Assembly: GCA_937897615.1 (NCBI GenBank)
Contig: CALCNO010000170.1
Span: 1-16,534 of the forward strand
Length of the DNA: 16,534 bases
Source of the DNA: an uncultured Anaerolineaceae bacterium
GTDB taxonomy: Bacteria > Chloroflexota > Anaerolineae > Anaerolineales > Anaerolineaceae
Direction: 5' to 3'
The notes below the pieces were generated by a model. That model did no database searches, was not told the DNA's origin, and saw only the letters and a list, made by a program, of their open reading frames with translations. This document shows positions 1-5,330 of this stretch, piece after piece (position 1 is the first letter of the stretch; each line of letters opens with the position of its first letter). The position numbers were made by a program, and so were the translations under genes.

Positions 1-129
1 ATGCATCCCCTACTATCCAATTCTGCCGGGCAAAAACTTGCACATTTTCACAGTTTCCTTCCTCCCTGTTGAGTGTTCTTTAACACAAGAAAGCATTTTA
101 TCGCTCGGCTAATCACAGAGTTTTCCGGG

Positions 130-158
130 TTGACCGCATGTCTACTTGCACATACAAT
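130..158 (+). promoter_or_regulatory. sigma70-type promoter of the lipid kinase operon
   Basis: A -35 box TTGACC (130-135) and a -10 box TACAAT (153-158) are separated by exactly 17 bases. Transcription would start near 165, giving a leader of about 32 bases with a GAGGAG ribosome site before the ATG at 197. The same two hexamers with the same spacing recur at 8558-8586. The preceding bases 1-129 hold no gene that I can support, only a weak 5-bp hairpin. Confidence 0.7.
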
Positions 159-196
159 CAAACAATATTTGAATTTGACCGTGATAAAGAGGAGCC

Positions 197-1123
197 ATGA
201 CACGTTATAAGATCATCCTGAACCCTACGGCTGGTAAAGGCAATGGGCTCAAAGTACGGCCTGAGATTGAAGGCATCCTGGCAAAATACGGGTTGCATTT
301 TGACGTTGTGCAGACAGGCTACCCTGAACACGCCACCGAGCTGGCGATACAGGCTGCAGAAGAAGGTTACGACGTAGTGGTCGCTGCCGGCGGCGACGGT
401 ACTGCCAATGAGGTCTTGAATGGGCTGATGAGATTCAAACAAACCCATAAACGCTGCCCGGTGATGGCTATCCTGCCCGTCGGGCGCGGCAACGATTTTT
501 CTTTTGGCCTTGGCATCCCGCATGACCTGCAACTGAGCTGCGACCTGCTGGCTTCCAAACTGGTGCGCAAAGTGGATGTTGGCAAGGTAACCGGCGGCAA
601 TTACCCCGATGGTTTGTACTTTGGCAACGGGGTCGGCATCGGCTTTGATGCTGTGGTTGGTTTTGTGGCCGCCAGAGGAAAATTAACCGGCATGCTCTCT
701 TACCTGGTAGCAGCCATCAAGACCATCTTCATTTTCTTCAAACCCCCCATGCTGGAAATCGCCCTGGAGAACAAGACCTTCCAGATGCCCACCCTGCTCG
801 TTTCCGTGATGAACGGAAGGCGCATGGGCGGCGGCTTTATGATGGCCCCCACCGCCAAGGCCAATGATGGTATCTTTGATTTGCTGCTGGTGCGCGAAGT
901 GCCGCAATCCGCCATGATCGGCCTCATGCTCAAGATCATGAAAGGCACGCAGGCAGCCGATCCTGCCGTGAGCACATCTCAATCTAAAAGCATCCACGTA
1001 AAGGCTGTCAACGGCGTCATCCCCGCGCACGCCGACGGCGTCACCGTGTGCGAAGAAGGCCAGGAGCTGGCGATTGAGATCCTGCCGGCGGAACTGGAAA
1101 TGGTGGCAAGGCTGGAGCTATGA
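197..1123 (+). CDS. diacylglycerol kinase family lipid kinase (YegS/DgkB-like)
   Basis: This 308-residue protein has the layout of the DAGK catalytic family, which transfers phosphate from ATP to diacylglycerol or related lipids at the inner membrane face. An NPTAGKG motif lies at residues 9-15, the hallmark GGDGT loop at 65-69 is followed by ANEVLNGL, and an LPVGRGNDF segment lies near 94-102. The C-terminal half has the usual beta-rich lipid kinase layout, including MNGRRMGGGF and HADGV stretches. The start is supported by GAGGAG just upstream. The length is normal for YegS/BmrU-type enzymes. The stop overlaps the next ATG by four bases (ATGA), so it is probably translationally coupled to the acyltransferase; together they point to phosphatidic acid metabolism. 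The exact lipid substrate cannot be told from sequence. Confidence 0.93.
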   Translation: MTRYKIILNPTAGKGNGLKVRPEIEGILAKYGLHFDVVQTGYPEHATELAIQAAEEGYDVVVAAGGDGTANEVLNGLMRFKQTHKRCPVMAILPVGRGNDFSFGLGIPHDLQLSCDLLASKLVRKVDVGKVTGGNYPDGLYFGNGVGIGFDAVVGFVAARGKLTGMLSYLVAAIKTIFIFFKPPMLEIALENKTFQMPTLLVSVMNGRRMGGGFMMAPTAKANDGIFDLLLVREVPQSAMIGLMLKIMKGTQAADPAVSTSQSKSIHVKAVNGVIPAHADGVTVCEEGQELAIEILPAELEMVARLEL

Positions 1124-1803
1124 CACGCCTGGCTGTTTTCATCAATCCTCCCATCCGCGCCATCCTGAGCACTTTTTTGGAAGTGGACGCCAGCGAAGTA
1201 GCCCGCATCCCTATGGAAGGCCCGCTGATTATCTCTACCAACCACATTAACTCGCTGGATGCACCGGTTGGTTTTTCGCATCTTCATCCTCGCCCGGTCA
1301 CGGCTTTCGTAAAGGCCGAAACCTGGGATAATTGGTTTATGAAGTTCCTCTTTAATGCCTGGGAAGGCATCCCCATCAAGCGCGGTGAAGTGGATTTTGA
1401 AGCCTTCCGTCTGGCCGAAGAAGCCCTGAAGCAAAAGAAACTCGTCATCGTTGCCCCGGAAGGCACACGCTCGCGCCACGGACGCCTGAATCAGGGTTAC
1501 CCGGGCATTGCGCTGCTGGCATTGCGTTCCGGCGCGCCCATCCTGCCCGTAGTCTTCTACGGAAACGAGAAGATCAAAGACCTGCGCCTGGGCAAACGTA
1601 CCAAAATGGTCATCAAGGTGGGTGAGCCTTACAAAGTGAACCTCAATGGCAAGGCCCTGGATCGCGAAAGCCGCCAGCAAGTGACCGATGAGATCATGTA
1701 CGAGATCGCGCGCATCCTGCCAGAAGAAAACCGCGGGGTCTATTCAGACCTCACCAGGTCAAAACGGGAATTCCTCACCCCGCTGGCAAACCCGGCCCAG
1801 TAA
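1120..1803 (+). CDS. 1-acyl-glycerol-3-phosphate acyltransferase (PlsC family)
   Basis: This 227-residue LPLAT/PlsC-family protein would acylate lysophosphatidic acid from acyl-ACP or acyl-CoA to make phosphatidic acid. The catalytic HX4D motif is H42-D47 (NHINSLD). The substrate-binding blocks are GIPIKRG and EGTR at 114-117, followed by a proline-containing ILPVVFYG block. The family length is usually 200-250 residues, so it looks complete. It lacks an obvious long N-terminal membrane segment, so association with the membrane is probably peripheral. Its ATG lies inside the stop region of the upstream lipid kinase, so the two form an operon. PlsC rather than a sibling acyltransferase is likely but not certain. 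Confidence 0.92.
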   Translation: MTRLAVFINPPIRAILSTFLEVDASEVARIPMEGPLIISTNHINSLDAPVGFSHLHPRPVTAFVKAETWDNWFMKFLFNAWEGIPIKRGEVDFEAFRLAEEALKQKKLVIVAPEGTRSRHGRLNQGYPGIALLALRSGAPILPVVFYGNEKIKDLRLGKRTKMVIKVGEPYKVNLNGKALDRESRQQVTDEIMYEIARILPEENRGVYSDLTRSKREFLTPLANPAQ

Positions 1804-1807
1804 GTAG

Positions 1808-1836
1808 TTGAAGCCATAGTTCGATTGTGGTATGAT
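1808..1836 (+). promoter_or_regulatory. extended -10 promoter of infC
   Basis: A TTGAAG -35 (1808-1813), a 17-base spacer and a TATGAT -10 (1831-1836) are preceded by the TGn extension at 1828-1829. The start would fall near 1843, giving a leader of about 54 bases before the infC start. The -35 begins five bases after the acyltransferase stop, so the ribosomal cluster need not depend on read-through. Confidence 0.7.
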
Positions 1837-1849
1837 TTACGTATTATTG

Positions 1850-1867
1850 GCCCGTTAGTGGACGGGC
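1850..1867 (+). promoter_or_regulatory. leader hairpin upstream of infC
   Basis: GCCCGT (1850-1855) pairs with ACGGGC (1862-1867) around a six-base loop, followed by a moderately T-rich stretch. It starts a few bases after the predicted transcription start. It could be a weak terminator or attenuator for the infC cluster or for read-through from the lipid operon. The short stem and broken T-run make strong termination doubtful. Confidence 0.4.
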
Positions 1868-1896
1868 TTCTATTAAATTTCTAACAGGAGAAGGCT

Positions 1897-2472
1897 ATCA
1901 GTACTCAAAATTTCCGCGTCAATGAACAAATCCGCACCGCTGAGGTTCGCCTGATCGGGCCTCAAAACGAGAATTTCGGCGTTGTTCCCATCCAAAAAGC
2001 GTTGCAGATCGCCCGCGATGCCGAGCTTGACCTCGTCGAAGTTTCTCCCAATTCGGAACCCCCAGTATGCCGCGTGCTCGACTTTGGCAAATTCCTTTAC
2101 GAGAAGACGAAAAAGGAACGCGAAGCCAAAAAGGCCCAGACCAAGATCGAAGTCAAAGAAATCCGCCTGCGCCCAAAGACGAACGAGCATCACCGCGGCT
2201 TTAAAACACGCGATGCCCGCCGCTGGCTCCAGGAAGGCAATAAGGTAAAAGTGACCATCCGCTTTAGAGGGCGCGAGATCACCTACCCCGAAATCGCACT
2301 TCAAGACCTCAAGGAGATTGCTGAGGAACTGGTGGACGTTGCGGTCATTGAGCAATCCCCCAACATCGAAGGACGCACGATGGGGATGGTACTGGCTCCT
2401 GCACGGCCAGGAAAAAAGAAGACCGAAGCCGACAAACCGGCCGAGGCTGAAAAATCTGCCGTGCCAGGGTAG
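1897..2472 (+). CDS. infC: translation initiation factor IF-3, non-AUG (AUC) start
   Basis: The protein (191 residues from this start) is IF-3, which binds the 30S subunit and discriminates against wrong start codons and initiator tRNA. Diagnostic blocks are FRVNEQIR..EVRLIG at the N-terminus, LVEVSPNSEPPVCRVLDFGKFLYE, VKEIRLRP, VTIRFRGREI and a C-terminal EGRTMGMVLAP, followed by a Lys/Glu/Ala-rich tail. The frame is closed by TAA at 1882-1884. Between there and the first near-start codon (TTG at 2002, internal to KALQIA) there is no ATG, GTG or TTG in frame. AGGAG at 1886-1890 sits six bases before ATC at 1897, which fits the known N-terminus exactly. E. coli infC uses AUU for autoregulation, so an AUC start is credible. 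It heads the infC-rpmI-rplT cluster. Confidence 0.95.
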   Translation: MSTQNFRVNEQIRTAEVRLIGPQNENFGVVPIQKALQIARDAELDLVEVSPNSEPPVCRVLDFGKFLYEKTKKEREAKKAQTKIEVKEIRLRPKTNEHHRGFKTRDARRWLQEGNKVKVTIRFRGREITYPEIALQDLKEIAEELVDVAVIEQSPNIEGRTMGMVLAPARPGKKKTEADKPAEAEKSAVPG

Positions 2473-2480
2473 AAAAAATC

Positions 2481-2508
2481 CTGAAAGCTGCAATAACTCT
2501 GGTATAAT
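2481..2508 (+). promoter_or_regulatory. internal promoter of rpmI
   Basis: A perfect TATAAT (2503-2508) with a TGn extension at 2500-2501 lies in the infC-rpmI gap. A CTGAAA hexamer 16 bases upstream (2481-2486) is a partial -35 match. It would let the two ribosomal proteins be made apart from IF-3. Confidence 0.65.
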
Positions 2509-2510
2509 TG

Positions 2511-2530
2511 GCGGTTGCGCAAACAACCGC
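2511..2530 (+). promoter_or_regulatory. hairpin in the infC-rpmI gap
   Basis: A perfect seven-base stem, GCGGTTG (2511-2517) with CAACCGC (2524-2530), closes a six-base CGCAAA loop. No T-run follows, so it is not an intrinsic terminator. It would form only in transcripts that read through from infC, because the internal promoter would start near 2515. Possible roles are mRNA processing or stability, or part of an L20 control site; none is shown. Confidence 0.4.
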
Positions 2531-2554
2531 ATCATTTGTTGAGAGGAGTTCGCT

Positions 2555-2779
2555 GTGACGAAACAAAAGAAAGGCAAATTCAAGTTGAAGACCCACAAGG
2601 CAACCTCCAAACGGTTTCGCCTGACCGGGTCCGGTGTCTTGATGCGCACCAAGGGTGGAAAAAGCCACCTGCGCCGCCGCACATCCAAGCGCACCAAAGC
2701 ATTGTTCACTGAAATGGTCAAAGTCCAGGGTGACAAGACCATTCAGCGCGTCAACCGCCTCAACCCCAACATGGAGTAA
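2555..2779 (+). CDS. rpmI: 50S ribosomal protein bL35
   Basis: This small, strongly basic protein of 74 residues is bL35, a large-subunit protein. The recognisable pattern is KLKTHKATSKRF near the N-terminus, RLTGSG and KSHLRRRTSKRT in the middle. bL35 is usually about 65 residues, so this copy has a somewhat longer C-terminus (GDKTIQRVNRLNPNME). Translation starts at GTG, with GAGAGGAG ending six bases upstream. Its place between infC and rplT is the classical order. Confidence 0.95.
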   Translation: MTKQKKGKFKLKTHKATSKRFRLTGSGVLMRTKGGKSHLRRRTSKRTKALFTEMVKVQGDKTIQRVNRLNPNME

Positions 2780-2818
2780 ACGAGGCCGAGACAGGTCGTA
2801 TCCGTTTTTAGTGCGGCT

Positions 2819-2853
2819 GTTGGGCGCATCCAACTGGTGTAACACCGGCGCCC
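2819..2853 (+). promoter_or_regulatory. structured rpmI-rplT leader, possible L20 control element
   Basis: The gap of about 97 bases before rplT can form competing structures. GTTGG (2819-2823) can pair with CCAAC (2830-2834), leaving GCGCAT as loop. GGGCGC (2822-2827) can instead pair with GCGCCC (2848-2853), enclosing a CTGGTG/CACCGG hairpin. The GCGC in the first loop could pair with downstream GCGC as an H-type pseudoknot. L20 is known to repress its own operon through rRNA-like leader structures. Assigning this element to L20 is inference from position and folding. Confidence 0.35.
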
Positions 2854-2876
2854 AGGGGTTCGCAAAGGAGTAAAGC

Positions 2877-3227
2877 ATGGCACGTGTAAAGGGCGGTCCG
2901 AAAGGACACCTGCGCCACAAGAGAGTTCTCAAGCTAACAAAAGGGCAGTATGGCAGCCGGCATCTTTTGATCCGCCGCGCCAATGAAGCCCGCCTCAAAA
3001 GTCTTTGGTACGCCACCCGCGACCGCAAGAACCGCAAACGCGATCTGCGCCGCCTGTGGATTGCCCGCATCAATGCTGGCGCCCGCCAGAACGGCATTTC
3101 TTACAGCCAGTTGATCTTCGGTTTGCGCAAGGCCAACATCCTGCTCAACCGCAAGATGCTCGCTGATCTTGCCGCTCGCGATCCCAAGACGTTTGCCGCA
3201 GTGGTTGCCAAAGCCAAGACAGCGTAA
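2877..3227 (+). CDS. rplT: 50S ribosomal protein bL20
   Basis: This 116-residue basic protein matches bL20 along its length. The N-terminal extension MARVKGG..RHKRVLKLTKGQYGSR is followed by YATRDRKNRKRDLRRLWIARINAGAR and a C-terminal globular part with SYSQLIFGLRKANILLNRKMLADLA. bL20 is needed for early 50S assembly and is the usual autoregulator of this cluster. The ATG is preceded by AAAGGAG (2864-2870). The length matches the family (about 117). Confidence 0.97.
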   Translation: MARVKGGPKGHLRHKRVLKLTKGQYGSRHLLIRRANEARLKSLWYATRDRKNRKRDLRRLWIARINAGARQNGISYSQLIFGLRKANILLNRKMLADLAARDPKTFAAVVAKAKTA

Positions 3228-3241
3228 GTCACTCAACAGAC

Positions 3242-3277
3242 AAAACGGGATGACCTCACGGCCATCCCGTTTTTTAT
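3242..3277 (+). terminator. rho-independent terminator after rplT
   Basis: An 11-base perfect stem, AAAACGGGATG (3242-3252) with CATCCCGTTTT (3263-3273), closes a ten-base loop and runs straight into a T-rich tail. It ends the infC-rpmI-rplT transcript and separates it from the methyltransferase gene. Confidence 0.92.
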
Positions 3278-3290
3278 TTGCCGTTTCAGG

Positions 3291-3296
3291 TAGAAT
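3291..3296 (+). promoter_or_regulatory. candidate -10 box of the RNA methyltransferase gene, possibly leaderless
   Basis: TAGAAT ends seven bases before the ATG at 3304, so a transcript from it would begin at or next to the start codon. No Shine-Dalgarno sequence lies at normal spacing. I see no convincing -35 box, since the preceding bases belong to the rplT terminator. The call rests on the hexamer and spacing alone. Confidence 0.4.
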
Positions 3297-3303
3297 ACTT
3301 TGT

Positions 3304-4110
3304 ATGGAAAAGTTTTCACCGGAATTGATTACCTCCTTCAAGAATCCCAAAATCCAATATATCCGCGAACTGCTTAACTCGCGCAAGAGCCGCGAAGAGC
3401 AGCGTGCCTGTGTGATCGAGGGCGTGCGCCTGGCAGAAGAGGCGGCTCAAGCAGCCGGGCAGGTTGTGCAAATGGTCGTGTTCAGCGAAAAGCTCTCTGG
3501 CCGCGGCATGGAACTGGTCAACACACTTTCAACGAACGGCTGCCAGGTAATCAAGGTGCCGCAAGAGTTAATGGCGCGCATCAGCGATACTGAGTCAGAT
3601 CAGGGATTACTGTTGGTGATTGAGACAAAAACCACCGCGCTGCCACAAAAACTGGAATTTGTGCTTATCCTGGATGAACTCAAAGACCCCGGTAACATGG
3701 GAACTATCCTGCGTACGGCCGCCGCCGCCGGCGTGCAGTTACTCATCACCACACCCGGCTGCGTGGATGTGTATGCACCCAAGGTGATGCGCGCCGGGAT
3801 GGGCGCTCACTTTCGCCTTGCGCTGGCCACGCTTGATTGGCCAGGGATTAGCAAACTTTGCCAATCTCAAACCCCGTCATTACCGCTCTTCCTGGCAGAA
3901 GCCGCAGAAGGCACCCCACTGTGGGAACTCAACCTTGCCCAGCCAGTGGGCATCATCATCGGCGGAGAAGCCGAGGGCGCCAGTGCAGCCGCCAGAGCCG
4001 CCGCAACTGGTTCAGCAATCATCCCCATGCCTGGCGGCAGCGAATCCCTCAACGCGGCCATCGCCGCAGGAATCTTCCTTTTCGAGGCCGTGCGCCAGAG
4101 GTCAGCATGA
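3304..4110 (+). CDS. SpoU/TrmH-family RNA 2'-O-ribose methyltransferase
   Basis: This 268-residue SPOUT-fold enzyme would transfer methyl from SAM to a ribose 2'-OH in rRNA or tRNA. The N-terminal third (residues 5-95) resembles the RNA-binding SpoU substrate domain (NPKIQYIRELLNSRKSREEQR..VIEG). The three family motifs follow: LKDPGNMGTILRTA (126-139, with N131 and R137), GGEAEG (220-225) and IPMPGGSESLNAAIAAGI (240-257), which form the trefoil-knot SAM site. The ATG at 3304 fits the family's N-terminus; an open extension back to 3169 only overlaps rplT and the terminator. A spoU-type gene after infC-rpmI-rplT is common. The target, 23S rRNA or tRNA, cannot be assigned. The stop overlaps the DUF711 start by four bases. 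Confidence 0.93.
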   Translation: MEKFSPELITSFKNPKIQYIRELLNSRKSREEQRACVIEGVRLAEEAAQAAGQVVQMVVFSEKLSGRGMELVNTLSTNGCQVIKVPQELMARISDTESDQGLLLVIETKTTALPQKLEFVLILDELKDPGNMGTILRTAAAAGVQLLITTPGCVDVYAPKVMRAGMGAHFRLALATLDWPGISKLCQSQTPSLPLFLAEAAEGTPLWELNLAQPVGIIIGGEAEGASAAARAAATGSAIIPMPGGSESLNAAIAAGIFLFEAVRQRSA

Positions 4111-5330
4111 AAATCCGCGCTGTCACCACCTTTTTTGATCCCGCGCTGCCAGACGCGCCTTCCCCGGCGCAACTGGCCGCCTGCTCACAGGAGATCACCA
4201 CCGCGCTGCAAAGCGCAGGCTGGCAGGTGCAATCGCAAAGGGTGGCCACTGCTCCCTTTGCCGGCTGGCTGAACGGATACCCGCGCGATGAATGGCCGCA
4301 ACGCATTCACGCACTGGCCAAAGAAAGCACTCGCCTGGGTTGGCAATACCTTTCCATCGGGCCGGCGTTACCGGATGCCCCGGCCGATTTTGAGCTGCTG
4401 CCCGCCCTGCTGGCACACGATGAGACTCTCTTCACTGCCGGGATCATCGCCGCAGGTGCGCATCTTTACCCCGCCGCCGCAAAGGCCGCCGCCCGCGTGA
4501 TCACCGCCAACGCGCAGCAGACACCGGATGGTTTTACCAATTTGCGCTTTGCCGCACTGGCCAATGTGGGCCCGGGCGCGCCCTTCCTGCCCGCGGCGTA
4601 TGCCCAATCACAGCAACCGCCCGCAGTGGCACTGGCCATCGAATGTGCCGATGAAGCCGTGCAGGCATTTTCTCAGGCGCCCTCTCTGGAAGATGCCGGT
4701 CAGCGCCTGCTGCATGCGCTTGAAAGCAACGCGCGAGCTATTCAGCAGGTCGTTGAATCGATCTGCACCAAACACCGCGTGGCATTCGGCGGCTTCGATT
4801 TTTCCCCCGCGCCCTATCCCGACATCTGGTGCTCGCTGGGCAAGGCAATAGAATTGTTGGGTGTTCCCACATTGGGAATGGGCGGGTCACTGGCCGCAGC
4901 GGCCTGGCTGGCCAGCCTGCTGGATCAGGGCACCTGGCAGCGTGCCGGGTTTAACGGACTGATGCTGCCGGTGCTGGAAGATTACACCCTGGCACAACGC
5001 GCGGCCAACGGTATGCTTACAATCAAAGACTTACTGCTCTATTCGGCAGTGTGCGGCACCGGGCTGGATACCATCCCCCTGGCAGGCGATACCAGCAGCG
5101 AGGCGCTCAGCGCAATCCTGCTGGACCTGGGCGCCCTGGCGGTGCGCTTGAATAAACCGCTCACCGCACGCCTCATGCCCATCCCCGGCAAACAGGTTGG
5201 CGACCGTACAGAGTTTGAATTTGAGTTCTTTGCCAACAGCCGCGTCATGGACGCCGCAGCAGAAAAGATTAGAGCACCCTTGCTGGATGCTCCAATCATC
5301 GAAATCTTTCCCAGAAAACACAGGGAATAA
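4107..5330 (+). CDS. DUF711 / UPF0210 family protein
   Basis: This 407-residue protein belongs to the DUF711 (COG2848) family, whose biochemical role I cannot name. Family blocks are easy to see: DFSPAPYPD at 231-239, SLGKAIELLGVPTLGMGGSLAAAAWL after it, GFNGLMLPVLED at 281-292, LLLYSAVCGTGLDTIPLAGD at 309-328 (with C316 and D321), and KPLTARLMPIPGK close to the C-terminus. The N-terminal 200 residues are more variable and Ala/Pro-rich. The ATG at 4107 lies in the ATGA overlap with the methyltransferase stop, so the two are probably co-translated. An open frame runs further upstream, but it lies inside the methyltransferase gene and does not match the family. The stop codon directly abuts that of the convergent penicillin-binding protein gene. 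Confidence 0.9.
   Translation: MKIRAVTTFFDPALPDAPSPAQLAACSQEITTALQSAGWQVQSQRVATAPFAGWLNGYPRDEWPQRIHALAKESTRLGWQYLSIGPALPDAPADFELLPALLAHDETLFTAGIIAAGAHLYPAAAKAAARVITANAQQTPDGFTNLRFAALANVGPGAPFLPAAYAQSQQPPAVALAIECADEAVQAFSQAPSLEDAGQRLLHALESNARAIQQVVESICTKHRVAFGGFDFSPAPYPDIWCSLGKAIELLGVPTLGMGGSLAAAAWLASLLDQGTWQRAGFNGLMLPVLEDYTLAQRAANGMLTIKDLLLYSAVCGTGLDTIPLAGDTSSEALSAILLDLGALAVRLNKPLTARLMPIPGKQVGDRTEFEFEFFANSRVMDAAAEKIRAPLLDAPIIEIFPRKHRE

Noticed and set aside
73..86. Hairpin GTGTT/AACAC near the left edge as a terminator
   Set aside because: The stem is only five bases and no T-run follows.
2002..2472. infC starting at TTG 2002
   Set aside because: This would remove most of the IF-3 N-terminal domain; TTG encodes the internal Leu of KALQIA and has no ribosome site.
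1873..2742. Minus-strand frame of 289 codons
   Set aside because: It lies antisense to infC and rpmI, both certain genes, with no recognisable domain.
3858..4106. N-terminal extension of the DUF711 frame
   Set aside because: It runs inside the methyltransferase gene, is Arg-rich out-of-frame sequence and does not match the family N-terminus.
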